Of a DNA stretch of 64,000 bases, positions 51,400 to 63,486 are shown piece by piece (position 1 is the stretch's first letter; each line of letters begins with the position of its first letter). The DNA is from Imbricaverruca yamaguchii. Its lineage: Eukaryota > Arthropoda > Thecostraca > Neoverrucidae. The notes beneath the pieces were generated by a model. The model saw only the letters and a program-made list of their open reading frames with translations. It was not told where the DNA came from and searched no databases. The stretch spans positions 136,501 to 200,500 of the forward strand of contig JAOTOL010001316.1 in NCBI GenBank assembly GCA_034440575.1. The letters are read 5' to 3'. The position numbers were made by a program, and so were the translations under genes.

Positions 51400-52149
51400 A
51401 GCAGACGTGCAGGGGGGTTTTCCATAATACACTTAAATATTAGGTCTGTCAAGAATAAATTTGATGACTTAGAAAACTTTTTAGCTACAACAGGAATCAA
51501 CTGGTCAGCTATATGTTTATCTGAAACATGGCTTAGCAAAGATACCGAAAAGTTCTACAAAATGAGAAATTATCAAATGTATGCAGCGAGTCGAAGGCAA
51601 GGAGAAGGAGGAGGGTCTGCAATTTACATTCATAATAGTTTGGAATCAAGAGAAAGAAAAGATATTGTAGATCAACTTGATGAAGCTGCTGCTGTTGAAA
51701 TCAAACTGGAGTCTCGAAATAGTACTAGATCATTAATCATTTGCCAGATTTATCGTCCACCAAGTTTCTGCCATGATAATTTTCTTGAGGGCACTGAAAA
51801 ATTGCTGCAAATAATTGAGAATGAGAGAAAGCTTACAATTTTCACAGGAGATTTCAACTACAATCTATTAAATATTAAAAATGATAGAAATGTGGAGAGA
51901 TTCTCAAACCAATTATTGTCATATAGTTTTCTACCAACAATCACAAATGCTACTCGGGTGCAAAATACTACTAGCTCCCTATTGGACTATATCTTCATAA
52001 ATCATTTTTCATGCATTTCCTCATCAGGTATACTGATAGAAGACCTTTCAGATCATTTTCCAGTGTTTGTAACATTAACTGCCCAGATAAAAATATGGAG
52101 TCAAATTATCCCAAAGAAATACTTGATTACAATCGAATCCATCTCTTAA
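51400..52149 (+). pseudogene. LINE C endonuclease domain
   Basis: An open frame from 51400, with its first ATG only at 51562. APE-type motifs present: HLNIRS (Asn), CLSETWL (Glu), CQIYRPP (Tyr), TGDFNYN, LLDYIFIN and LSDHFPVF. All expected catalytic residues appear intact, unlike LINE copy 1. The frame is lost around 52080-52149, where a second frame (52011-52277) continues the linker before a stop at 52277. Confidence 0.82.
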
Positions 52150-52726
52150 ATGACTATTTAGTATCAAGACTGAATAATTTTAATCAGCACAATGACCCAA
52201 ATATAGCATGTAATGATTTGCTCTCAGCATATGAAGATGGCATGCATCTTATTACAAAAAAAAAATTGCCCAAGTAGGAGGAAAACCCCAATGAAAGCCT
52301 GGATTAGCTCTGGCATATTATGTTCTATAAATCGAAAAAAAAAAACAAACTATATAAGAAGTTTATTAAAAATCCAAATGCACACAACGAGGTCCAATAT
52401 AAACAATTCCGAAACATACTTATCAAAATACTCAGAGAAGCAAAGAAGCTATACTATTAAAATGCCTTTCACTGTAGCAAATCAAATGGAAAGAAAACTT
52501 GGAAACTACTACATGAGCTGATGAATAAACATAGTACAAAGCAAAAAAAATGCCAGAAACCATGTTAGATGAAGAAGACAATGAATATCAAACAGGACAA
52601 ATTCCTAATGCCTTCAACAATTTCTTTTCAACCATTGGCTAGAAGTTAGAAAGGAATATCACTATTTCTAACAAAGACCCAATAGAATACATTGCAGGAC
52701 ATGACTATGCTAATTGGGATGAAGAA

Positions 52727-53472
52727 ATGTATACTAATGAAATCCAAGTCGAAACAATTATAAAGTCACTGAACACTGTTCGAGGAGGGGCTGATGGCAT
52801 CAGCACAAAAACTCTCTTACTGACATATAAAAGTATCCTAACACAAATCACCCACTTCTTTAACCTCTGTCTCAGAAGTGGAGATTTTCCTAAGCAACTA
52901 AAACAACCCATAGTTATCCCCGTATTTAAATCAGGAGAATTGAACACATTCACAAATTATAGGCCAATTTCTATGCTATCAGTATTTTCAAAAATTCTTG
53001 AAAAAAATGGTATATTCTTACCTCTTATCTTATCTAGAGCTGAATAATATACTCAGCACTCTCCACTTTGGATTTATTATAAAAAAAAACATAGCACATA
53101 CATGCCGATTGCTCACATGTATGACCAAATTACAACATCTTTGGAAAAGAAAGAACTTACATGTGGTCTCTATATTGACTTGAAAAAGCCTTTGATACTG
53201 TGAGCATGGACATTTTACTTTAAAAAATACAACATATTGGCATATCAGGAACTCTGCTCATGATATTACATTCTTATTTAAAACATCGATATCGGCAAAC
53301 TAAAATTAATGATGTAGTCTCAGATCCAGAGTGCATTATTATGGGAGTTCCACAAGGCTCCATCCTCGGTCCACTACTCTTCCTTATATACATTAATGAT
53401 TTGGGTAATTCTTTAGATGGAACATTCTATTTATTTGCTGATGATGCTGCTGTCATGATCAAAGCTACATGA
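52727..53472 (+). pseudogene. LINE C reverse transcriptase domain
   Basis: Three frames in sequence. 52727-53047: GGADGISTKTLL, then NYRPISMLSVFSKILEK. 52998-53183: HFGF followed by a decayed motif A (YIDLKKPFDTV near 53175-53205, spanning a frame change). 53260-53472: GVPQGSILGPLLFLIYIND (motif B) and YLFADDAAVMIKA (FADD intact), then a TGA. Confidence 0.82.
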
Positions 53473-53577
53473 CTGGCACATAAAGTCAATGCCAATGTAT
53501 CAGGAATGACTGAATAATTTCAGGCCAATAGATTATCACTGAATGTCAACAAAACAAACTACCAAATTTACTCCAGT

Positions 53578-54211
53578 ATGCCTTGTGCTGACTTAAATAT
53601 AGCAATAGATTCTCAAATAGTTCATAGGAAACAGCAAATCACATATCTTGGAGTAATAGTTGATGAAACATTAACATGGAAATTTCACATAGCATATGTT
53701 GCTGCAAAATCTAGCAGAAATCTAGGAATAATGGGAAGAGCAAAATTCTTTATCACAAGTCGTGAATTGAAATATTTATATAATATTTTGATTCTTCCAT
53801 ATTTCAATTATTGTGCATTAATGTGGGGAAAGAATTTTCCAACACGATTAGACAGAATTGTTAAAATACAAAAAGGCGTTACGAATCATAGATAATCAGC
53901 ACTATTCATACCCTACAAATGAACTATTTGTCAAATATAGCATATTGAAGTTCCCTCATATTGTACAAGAACAGAACATACTACTACTTCACATATTTCT
54001 TAATCAAACATTACCAATCACTGTAATGAATATGTTCAAATACTCTCCACGAAGTAATTTGAGGCATGCTGTACATTTCCTTGTACCTTTTTCATCAAAA
54101 ACCTATAGACTTCATTCCATATCATTTATAGCACCAAGAACTTGGAATGCTATCATTGGTACAAAATTTCCCTCCTGTAATCATGTATCTATTAAGAAAG
54201 AAAATATATAA
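53578..54211 (+). pseudogene. LINE C C-terminal region
   Basis: 53578-53895 reads ITYLGVIVDETLTWKFHI and LPYFNYCALMWG. After a frameshift, 53858-54211 reads KKALRIIDN, LFVKYSILKFPHIV, then FIAPRTWNAI before the stop. This is the usual order downstream of the RT in Jockey/CR1-group elements. Confidence 0.8.
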
Positions 54212-54235
54212 ATAATTATCAGAACATATTTTATT

Positions 54236-57039
54236 GACTTATACATCTCAAGCTAAATGGTTAGTAAAATTAACAATTTCGCATTACAAAAAGGAGAAGA
54301 TATATGTAGGTTGATATGTATGATACGTATGTATGAGTAAAGCTGGACAAACAAGTAAATGCATATGCGATGATGCATTTGTACCTATATGATTAATTGC
54401 ATGTGATTTCAGCTGTGTGCTACTGTGTGCATGTTTGTGAATGGATGTGCATGGATGCAGATCAGTATATACTTATGTATGTACATGCTAGTATATGTGT
54501 ATGTATATATATTTGTATGTATGTGTGAGTGCATGTATTTATGTATGTGAAGTAAGTTTAGGTATACATGTTTCATGTGTGTGGATATGCTGAGACACTC
54601 ACACAGATTTGTGTGATAGTGCACATGTATGTACACTTTTCCCCTCATAACACTTTTCACTTTGTGGCCCCAGGAGTTCCTTGGCGTTACTAGCTTGCTA
54701 CCTAGCTGAGGTGCTCCTGGGGCTACTTCTACTAATAACTGGTGGTGGCCTATCTGCAAAAAAAGACAAATAAAAAGATGCAAATAGTTATAGTGAACTG
54801 TAGGTGTGGAGAGTAATGACATGTATATTGGCATCCTGAGGCATTCCTAAGCTGGCTGTCCTAACTTTTGAATAGTTGGCGATGGGAAAGCCCAATAGCA
54901 ATCGAGCCTGTAACAGTGCGTGTAGCCAAATAGGATAGGCTTCTGCATACGAAACAGGGGTCGACATTAGGAAAAAAAAGTTCTGTCGCAAGCATTAGTA
55001 GCGTTCAAAGGAAACAGGGTACGAAGATGAAAGCGGATTTACTACAATTTACAAACGTCATAACACTAGGGTTTGGCCCAATGTGAACAACATTTGGACA
55101 TTAATTGTGTTCTGCTTGAAAGCAACTCAGAGCTACCCAGGTCACTACGCAGAGCTCGCGTTCGACATGTGGCACCATTCAATTATTCAGTAACCGTCGG
55201 TGGCTAAGGAAGTCAAGGAGCTGAGGGCACAGAGTAAGCTCTGATGTAAGTGTGCACTAGAGCTGGCAAATACCAAATATTTTGGGACCGAAGACCGGGC
55301 CCGGCCGGTCGGTTGGGACCACTAGCCCAGTTCAGGCCCTGTCCAATATCTATCCCAGCGAGTTCAATATCTACTGATACTGAAGCTCCGTGAAAAGACC
55401 ACCTCTTTAAGCACATTTACTTTTGCACATATTTTTTTAATAAGGTCATGTAGGGAGCTCACATCATTTTGGAAAACTTCGTTCACTCCCAGAAAGTAAA
55501 TTGGAAATAAACCATTATCAAGACTTCCCTTTTTCAAGCGACAGATATTAGGGTAACACAACTTAATGCATAGTTGAACGGGCACTAATTAGTTCCATGC
55601 TCATTTTTGTCTTCATGTGTGATAAAATATCATGTTTTGTATTATCTGTGCTTTGTACTATAGCATGCTGTATATGTGAAAAGGTACGATATGAGGAAAC
55701 TGGCCAAGGCCTACAGACAAGGATGAAAGAAGGCATGGTGTGTCTATTTTGCATGCACATACCTGTGTATGTACTTGGTGAATGGCCACATATCTTTATT
55801 TTACCACATAAGAAACATTAGACATATGGGATGGAGAGGCATGAGAAGTGGATATTTCTTAGAATATCAATAGAAATCCACACAATAGTACAGAAACCGC
55901 AAAATATTGCAATACCCGATCAATTACAACCGATACCAAAATAGCTTGCCTTTCTTTGTGCGTCGTGTTGGTATTTAGCCTGCACTCAGATTCGAAGGCA
56001 TATTTCGTTGCATACATGTGCTCCGCCACAGGAGGGATGAAAGGGATGCATCCCCTCCAACCCTCAGATTGTGTGGTATTATATCCTCCAATAATTGTGT
56101 AGCGTCTGGTACAATATTTATGCATGAGAGGTGTATATTGCAGCTGGATTTGATTGAAAACAAATTCCTTCATGTGTACATCCTCTCGGGTATACCAATA
56201 AATGGAAGCCTTGTTGATGCTCGGAAATAATGTCAATCGAAGCATTTATGCAAGGCGACATCATTAGGTTTGGAGACCGTTGAAAGGGTTGTCGTCAACA
56301 CAGCCGAACGCCATTGAGAAGAGGAACTGGTTCTAGGCGACCGCCAATTTGTGAAGCACAAGCACATTTATATTTAAGTCAACTGAATTAATTTAAGCAT
56401 GAACTTGAATTCGAAAACTTGGCAATAGACATCGGTTGGCAAGTGGAAAATTACCGCATGGGTAGGTTACAGTAGTGTCATGATTAATTTGAAATTCCAG
56501 ATCAGTTAGCTGCAAAATTAGTACTTTCAATTTTATTTCATCTAAATGCAAGCAAATTCTCGGCCATTCTACTGAATTGTTTTGCTCAGAGGAACTAACT
56601 TAAGCAAGACAGTAAGTCATCTAAAACGTATGCAAAGCAGCTTCTAAAACGTATGAGCAAACGAGAGCATTGTACCCGGCCAAAGACCCGCTTCACAACA
56701 AGGCAAAAGGCGCCAAAAGCACGAATATATAAAAGAAACATATCAAGGATCAGTGGCATCGGTAGAAATGTAGGCCGCCTCTATCGCTCGCCACACGACT
56801 TTGAACAAGTTGTCAATGGTGGCCGTCCTCATCCAGTTAGGAAAGTGCCTTACCTTGCTGCCTTTGTCAACTCGAATCATCAGAGAACACTGCCGTCACT
56901 GCCAGAAGTAAACGGGATATTAACCAAACACACGGTGGCCCGTGCTAGTCACATGCTGTGTTACCCATATTGCCTACCAAAATAGAATACTAATATATTT
57001 TGTGAACGACATCGAAGCCTCTGTAAAGCTAAGCAACAA
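54236..57039. other. No supported gene; TATG-rich stretch at 54400-54620
   Basis: 54400-54620 is rich in TGTATG/TATGTG. A 10-bp inverted repeat (GCCCCAGGAG at 54667-54676 and CTCCTGGGGC at 54714-54723, 37-nt spacer) lies downstream of LINE C. A 128-aa minus frame (55859-56245) and a 110-aa plus frame (56653-56985) are unrecognised. Confidence 0.45.
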
Positions 57040-57200
57040 GCGGTGGAAGCCGCCAACATTACCACTTAGCCCACAACAAACCTACCTGCAGATGGTAGAA
57101 GCCGCGCACATTACCACTCAACTCATAGCATACCTCCAGTAGACAGTAGAAGCCGCCTACTTTACTATTGAGCCCATAACAAACCTACCTGGATTCGCTT
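57040..57200. repeat. Diverged minisatellite, 51-bp unit, about 3 copies
   Basis: GTAGAAGCCGC at about 57095 and 57146, preceded by GTGGAAGCCGCC at 57043. Each unit continues with ACATTACCACT..GCCCA.AACAAACCTACCT. Confidence 0.8.
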
Positions 57201-58218
57201 ACATTGCCACTAACCTACAAAAAAGTTATCATAAACTGCCTACATTGTTAATAAACTATAAACAATGGATGAAGAAATATATGAGAGGTTCCATAAATTT
57301 CCACTGAATGTGTAACAACCCAACTAACAGGATTATTTAGAGTCGAGCTTTGCAGCTCAACAAACAAGAAAACTGCAGTACGATTCCGACGTACAGACCC
57401 AAACTAAGAAATGCTTTGATCTCATGTATAACCTTGAGTTTACTTGGAAGCAATATATAAATTTGATGCATGCACTATGCACTGCGAACTTGCACGCAGG
57501 TACTTGATTCATGTACTATGCACTATGAACTTTATGCATCTCATCTCAGTTTGCTTTTGCTATGTATGCATTTTGCATCTTGTTTTGCATTAATTATGGT
57601 GTAATTAAACCTAACCATCTTCTTAATTTAACCGATTGTTACACCGAAGTAAGCTTTAGCGATAGCATTAGTATCAATTTAAGTTTAGGTAGCCAAATCT
57701 GGGCTGCATATGGTTAAGCTGATTGACCGCTGTCCGCCGCATCGCAGTGCCTGGTACCGTGCTAAGCTGTCGGGACAGCATCCATTCACCGTCGACATGG
57801 TCGGCAGGAAGCCCCTGGTGACTTCCACACGGTGCGGCGGGCTATGTGGTGCGACCGCAAGTCAGAAAAGTGTGCAAGTCCCCAGCGCTCAAGGAGTCGC
57901 CGAGCTGTTAAAGGTGGCTGACTGTTAAGCTGCTCTAAGTACATAGTGACTGAGTTTTTGTCGGACAGTCTGGTATGCAAGCTACATAGAGCATATATGC
58001 AAAATTTAAATATTTTCCATGTTATCCCTTCATCAGCTCCAAACAATAAAAGCTTATCCCCCATATAATATCTCCGCTCATTTCGCGAAGCCACGTCCCG
58101 GTGTACGGTCAAGTGGTGGCAAGTTCCGTGGTAATATCATTTTATCCACGATGCACCAATCGAGCCATTCAAGACAAGTTAGAATACCATGACTAGGTAG
58201 GACATGCAGATTGCTACA
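57201..58218. other. No gene seen
   Basis: Frames of 72-108 aa on opposite strands at 57710-58112 overlap and are unrecognised. Confidence 0.45.
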
Positions 58219-58340
58219 TGCCACCACCTCACACCTGTCGTCTCTCAGGGCCACCACCTCACACCTGTCGTCTATTAGGGCCACCACCTCACACCTGTCG
58301 TCTCTCAGGGCCACCACCTCACACCTGTCGTCTCTCACTT
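58219..58340. repeat. Minisatellite, 30-bp unit, 4 copies
   Basis: CCACCACCTCACACCTGTCG then TCTCTCAGGG, in steps of 30 bp and almost identical. Confidence 0.95.
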
Positions 58341-58889
58341 CTGGTTCGCCATCTTGCCCTTCCTCACCCTCAGTCTCGGAGTTGACGTTCAAGGGTCGGC
58401 CATTTCTGCCCCCTCTCCCTTCTTCGTCCGCTTTCATGGTCACCAACTCACACCAGTCTCCTTGAACTGCTGGCTGGCTATCTCAGGCACTCCCGTCTCA
58501 GACCACCACGATGTCTCCACATTCACATATGCACTCCTTGAGACTGCTACTAACATCTCCTCAAACGACGTGATTACAGACTGAAAGTTGGATTAGTTTC
58601 CAGTCCATTACAGGGACGGATCACCGCCTAAGATGGGCTGGTGCAAAGAACGCGGTTTGTGCTGCGTCCGTTCGGAAGCTTTAGCGGGTGCTCGTGTCGG
58701 TGCCTTCTGGTGAACTCTCACAGCTGCTGATCTATCGGCTACAAGTGCGGCAGTCTCTGTGTTGCTCTCCAGTTTAGCCCAGCAGTGCAGAATGCCACAC
58801 AGATAATACATGGGCATTGGCGTTTGCACTGCGCATATTTCCTGTCACACAATGTTTCCAGCATGCACTGATGTACGCGTGTGAGATCA
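58341..58889. other. No gene seen
   Basis: Ordinary sequence between the minisatellite and SINE 4; the left part may include SINE 4's 3' region. Confidence 0.45.
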
Positions 58890-59068
58890 AGAAGAAGAGC
58901 CACGGGTTCTTCTGCGAAGCATTCGACTGGTAGATCACATAGCGTCGCCAACTCCTCACGCCCATTGGTTCTGGGTGGATTTGGTAATGATGCAGGCTGC
59001 CGGATTCGAACCCACGATCTTACGACCAAGAGTAGAACGCCGTACCGACTGACCTACCGCGACTTTTG
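58890..59068 (-). mobile_element. tRNA-derived SINE 4
   Basis: On minus: A-box GTAGGTCAGTCGG, consensus B-box GGTTCGAATCC (about 59004-59014), then a body whose ACCAATGGGCGTGAGGAG, TTGGCGACGCT and GTCGAATGCTTCG (58911-58969) aligns with the core of SINE 3. The head differs from SINE 3's in sequence. The 3' end is unclear. Confidence 0.78.
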
Positions 59069-60260
59069 GTGCGGGAACAAGTATTTCTCTCATTAACCTC
59101 TTCCAAAAATGCCACGCTTGGTCGAATGTCGCATCAGTGGTGGCTACTGGCTACTCGTTTCCGTAATGGCTACTGATGGTGGTGAAAATCGATATGGCAC
59201 TAGTTCTTTTTTCGAAGCTGTTTTTATCATTTTTAATCGGAAACATTGGCATCTTAATCGCGCAGCCATACTCTTATACATATATACTCAGCCATACATA
59301 CTCTTCCTTTCTATCTTCCTGCATCGTCGTTTGGCTTCATTCCCTTGGAAGCCCTAAATTCCCTTTGTAGCCCTGTTCTAAGTAAACAGTGCTATGCAAC
59401 ACACCGCACATCTACTAAATATCGCGCATGCGATGAACTCCGATGGGCCATAACGTTGAACAAAATGTGCACGAAGTGCATCAGTATGGGCAATAAACCG
59501 GACCAAAACTATGTTGACGATTAGTCAGCGAGTCCAAACATTGCTATCAGTAGGCATAATATATGATTCTACATTCAGGTCTTAGAAATGTACGACGCCC
59601 AACCTCCAGTCGTCTCGTAAGTGCACATTGCAATCAAACGCTGGCCGGAGGAGGCAACAGCCTACATGGAGAATAAAGTCGACTCACATTGATAACTCGA
59701 TCTGTTCAATGGCCGACAGCTCAACTGAACGGACTGACGCAAATCTCTGGAGAGCAGATTGTGGTTTTAGTTCGGCTCCGATGAGTGAAACCTTTAGTGC
59801 TGAACGTGAACAAAATCACTGCAGACGGGTCGCAGTTCCTAGCTAACGGCTTTCAACTGAAAATGGGCCATGTGACGCAACTGATCTGATTCGAATTGAC
59901 ACTGAGGCCAAGGCAGACATCACGAAAGTTAAAGGTCAGCTGAGGTCAGAATCCACGTGGACCAACGATGGACGATTGTCAGAGGTCAAATCGGGCCACG
60001 AGCGATGTGTGGTGTAAGAAGCCATACTGGCTGCTGCCGTCTGCAAGTTACCTGCATACATCGGGGTGATCTCCTAAGCAATCTAGCGACATGTAATGTT
60101 GATGGTATTTGAAATGAATCGTATTTTTGTTCACGCAGGTTATTCAGGACGACCAGATCAAATTTCATCTGCCACTACTTCCTCCCGACACCCGAAGCGT
60201 CCGTGGGCTCACGTGATGCGTCGTCAGGCCACGTGCTGATTGGTTGGTTGGTTGTTTCTG
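59069..60260. other. No gene seen; SINE 2-like tail at 59440-59505
   Basis: ATGTGCACGAAGTGCATCAG then GGGCAATAAACC at 59440-59500 resembles the SINE 2 tail. The rest has only short unrecognised frames. Confidence 0.45.
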
Positions 60261-60437
60261 GATGAAACATACGATGAAGCGGAGCACGACGTCAGCGTCA
60301 TTACAGCCAGGGTCATACACCATGAGCACTGGCACAGAACACTGGCATGGGCAAAAGACAGTGCTAAATAGAACCGAGTGAAAGGTAGTTGCCAGGAGGC
60401 GGGCGATACCGAGTCCTGATAAGCTGCAGCCTGTAAG

Positions 60438-61352
60438 ATGGTTTCGACCAGGATGCAGGCACTAGAGGAAGATATTATGACCCTTAAGGCAGAGCTTTCC
60501 AAGCTCAAGGCTGCCCTTGTTGTACAGGGTAGGGAAGAAAAAGCAACAAGGGGTCACTCCATAGCAGGGACATCATATGCCCAGGTGGTCGCAGGCCACC
60601 AAGTAGCTGAAGCTTCCCATACTGTGAAGGTGGCTGGGATTTCTCGAGAGGGGAGTGTTAATAGTGAACAGAGGAGGGGTAGTTGTGGTAGGTCACAGGA
60701 GGGGAAGTGGCATGAGGTCAGGGGTTGGAGGATTTGGAGACGCGAACCTAAGGAAAGGGTCAGTGAGTGGCAGGTGGTAGGAGCGGGAGGAAGCCTAGTC
60801 GAACGGCCCAGCGGGCTGGCATATTAACATCGAATTGGTTCCAGGCATTGGATGACTACCCCCAGGATAGTAGTAGTAAGAAGTCAGTACTGGTCGTAGG
60901 AGACTCTCGTGTGCGACATTTAGATCGGGTATTCTGTAAAGGTAGGAGGGACAGGAGGTGTATCACCAGGCCTGGTGCCAAGGTGAAGGACCTGGTACCT
61001 GTGGTGGCACAGGTCACCAGTGATCACCAGCTTAGTACAGTTATAGTGCACGTAGGGGTAAATAACATAGGTCCTGCTAAGAGTGAGGAGCTTCTGCGGG
61101 AGTACAGGGCCCTTCTGGCCACCATGAAGGGTAACAATAGAGTCATTGTAACAGCAATTTTGCCTAGGGCTGGAGCCTCCCCTGAGTGGAGCTCTAGGGC
61201 ACTGGCAGCCAACGCCAGGGTAGGTAAGCTCCGCCATGAGCTAGGTTTCACCTTTGTCGACGAGTGGTGCAGGTTTTATGCATCGTGGGACCTCTATTAG
61301 AGGGATGGCCTGCACTTCTCTGAGAAGGGGGTCCATGTGTTAGGCAAAGTGT
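60438..61352 (+). pseudogene. CR1 ORF1: coiled coil plus SGNH esterase, broken
   Basis: The first frame (60438-60827) begins MVSTRMQALEEDIMTLKAEL, a heptad-like coiled coil over about residues 5-30, then a basic low-complexity region. A frameshift near 60800-60830 leads into 60767-61300. That frame contains FQALDDYP, then VLVVGDSRVRHLD (nucleophile Ser in GDS, residue 47), IVHVGVNNIG (oxyanion-hole Asn), and a C-terminal block RDGLHFSEKG (61301-61330, Asp and His of the triad) just past a TAG at 61298-61300. ORF1 proteins with esterase domains are known from CR1-clade LINEs; they are thought to act in RNP or membrane/lipid interaction. Confidence 0.82.
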
Positions 61353-61385
61353 AGAGCATGTCCTTCAGGGAAACTAGGAAATGGG

Positions 61386-62400
61386 GTGGAGAGGGATGAA
61401 ATTGCATTGCCAACTCAGGAATATTCCAATAGTGTCAGCCAAGGCAATAGAACCTCAAAGTCAGCAATTAGGGACAGCAGTAGTTCAAGGAGACAGAGTG
61501 ATAGTTCATCTAGTGATGAAAGAACTCCTCAGTATGAAAAAGCCAAAGGTGGTTATGGACCATTTGTTAAGTGTATGATGTTTAATGCTCAGAGTATCCG
61601 GTCCAAATTTGATGAGTTGAAGCGTTATGTTGCTGAGGAGGAACCAGATTTTACTTGCATTACGGAGGCATGGGTCAGTGAAGGGTATTTTGGAGATAAC
61701 TTGCAGGACTATGAGATCCAGGGATACAATATGTTTTCGTGCAATAGGGATCCAGCAATGAAAGGGGGTGGTGTAATGCTCTATATGAATAGCTTATCCA
61801 GTTCTCAAAAAGTAGCAGGTGGGGATACAAATGTGTCTGTGGAGTCCATTTGGCTTGATGTCACTGTGGGAAAAGGCAACAGCAATACTCTGAGAATAGG
61901 AGCTTTCTACCGATCAGGAACCCTGCCACATTCTCAGCAACTGGAGCTTGACAAGGTGATTTGTGAGGAAATCAATAGAAACTTTAAGAGGAAGTGCCTT
62001 ATTCTTGGTGACTTTAATCTAAAAGGTTACGAAAATGCTGGCGTTGGCTCCCCATCATGCAAAATGTTTAGGAAACGCCTTGACGAGGACCTGTTCTTAC
62101 ACCAGTTTGTATCGGAACCTACCAGGCATGGCTCATTCTTGGACCTTGTATTCTAGGATTTAAGTGACTTGGTTCAAGACTTGACTGTAGGAGAAACTCT
62201 GGGAAGAAGTGACCATAACATAGTTAGATTCCAGGCACATGTAGGGGAAAATATCAAGGATAATTTGGTAAAGGTTCCAAATTCCAACAGAGCAGACCTT
62301 GACTGCATGAGAGCGGCTTTAAGTGCCATCAGATGGGAAAAAGAATTCTCCAATTTAAATGCCTGTGAAATGTGGGAAAAGTTCAAATCTTACTTGAAGG
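61386..62400 (+). pseudogene. CR1 ORF2 endonuclease domain, copy 2
   Basis: ATG at 61386. Residues 1-60 are a Ser-rich leader; then the APE-type domain: Asn68 (MFNAQS), Glu94 (ITEAW), GAFYRSG at 172-178, GDFN at 208-211, and LDLVF followed by a premature TAG at 62154-62156. Reading on in frame gives GRSDHNIVRF, so the SDH catalytic motif is intact here, unlike copy 1. A second stop (62406-62408, KEI*IRHV) replaces the Gln of copy 1's KETQIRHV. Confidence 0.85.
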
Positions 62401-62589
62401 AAATTTAGATTAGACATGTCCCTCAAAAGGAAAGACGCAAAAGAAGGGTAGGAAAGCCAGAATGGCTTACAACAGACTTGATAAAAGCAATTAAGGCTCA
62501 GAAAACTGCATTTAGAGTCTTTAAAGAAGCCTCAAATGTCGTTAATCTAAAGGCGTATCGAAAAGCTAGAGACACTGTGAAGCAAAAAA

Positions 62590-63486
62590 ACCAGAGCAGC
62601 AAAGCGAGCAAAAGAACTGGATTTAGCTAGAAAATGTAATGGGGAGAGTAAAAAGTTCTTTAGTTTCTACAAGCTGGGTAAAGTTTCTAGCACAATTGGT
62701 CCACTGGAAGTACACGGGACTACATTGGGTGAGGATAGTGAGATGGTTGAGGAGCTGAGCAAGCAGTTTAAACCAGTGTTTACATTGGGAGATATGACTA
62801 ATCTGCCGACCGTACACCATAGTTCACTGACATGTGATCTGACAAATGATGTTGATTTCATTGATAGTGATGTTGTTTACAATCATATCAGGAAAATAAA
62901 GCCAAGTAAGGCAGCAGGACCTGATGAAATTTATGCTAGGGTGTTGCGGGAAACTGAAAGGGAACTCGCATTTCCACTTAGTATAACATTTTGTAGATCA
63001 GTTTCACAAAATGAAATTCCAACCGATTGGAAAAGGGCAAATGCAGTTCCTATTTTCAAGAAAGGAGAAAGAGGGAAAGTTGAAAACTATAGGCCAGTAA
63101 GTCTCACATCCCTAGTCTGCAAGGTACTCGAATCAATTATCAAGGATAGATTGTTTAGTTATCTGGAAGGTAGCAGATTCATTCAAGATACTCAACATGG
63201 GTTTAGAAAAGGACGATCGTGTCTCACAAATCTCTTGGACTTTTTGAACTTCGCCACAGAACAATTTGATCAGGGAAATCAGGTTGATGTAGCATATCTT
63301 GACTTTAGTAAGGCCTTTGACAAGGTACCACATAAACTGTTAATGATACAGCTTCAGTCCCATGGTATTGCAGGTAGCATCTTAAAATGGATAGAGTTGT
63401 GGCTTTCAGATAGACAGCAAAGAGTGATGCTAAATGGTACAAAGTCATCATGGCAAAATGTTTTTTTTTTGGAAAGGAAACATTGA
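62590..63486 (+). pseudogene. CR1 ORF2 linker and N-terminal half of RT, copy 2
   Basis: After an extra A near 62584 the frame continues: RAAKRAKELDLARK, FFSFYKLGKVSS, AAGPDEIYARVLRE, NYRPVSLTSLV, GFRKGRSCLTN, DFSKAFDKV (motif A) and WLSDRQQRVMLNGTK. It then departs from the family at 63462 in T11 and stops at 63486. Motif B, FADD and the C-terminus are absent. The true frame is open upstream of the first ATG at 62725. Confidence 0.86.

Larger units (their letters stand above)
51400..54235 (+). mobile_element. AT-rich Jockey/CR1-group LINE C, ORF2 nearly full length, inactive
   Basis: Plus-strand ORF2 with endonuclease (51421-52090), linker, RT (about 52727-53470) and C-terminal region (53578-54211). 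Codon use is distinctly more A/T-rich than in the CR1 copies at the window ends. Breaks: a frameshift near 52080-52149, a stop at 52277, frameshifts at about 53010 and 53185-53260, a stop at 53470, and a frameshift near 53880. ORF1 is not seen and the endonuclease frame opens after a TAG at 51397-51399 with no upstream ATG, so the 5' end is truncated or rearranged. Confidence 0.85.
60261..63461 (+). mobile_element. CR1-like non-LTR retrotransposon copy 2 (ORF1 and most of ORF2)
   Basis: The most complete copy of the family: putative 5' UTR (to 60437), ORF1 (60438-61352) with esterase, a short spacer, ORF2 endonuclease (61386-62400), linker and RT to WQNV at about 63461. There the sequence breaks into a poly-T run. 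Breaks: frameshift near 60800-60830, stops at 61298, 62154 and 62406, and an extra A near 62584. Opposite strand to copies 0 and 1. Close protein match to copy 1 throughout the endonuclease and RT. Confidence 0.88.

Noticed and set aside
55859..56985. 128-aa minus and 110-aa plus frames as candidate genes
   Set aside because: No homology recognised, no splice or codon evidence, and overlapping frames of similar length occur by chance in this composition.
60200..60256. SINE 3 tail fragment (GATGCGTCGTCAGGCC)
   Set aside because: Match is only about 15 bases and the following TTGG repeats do not fit the tail.
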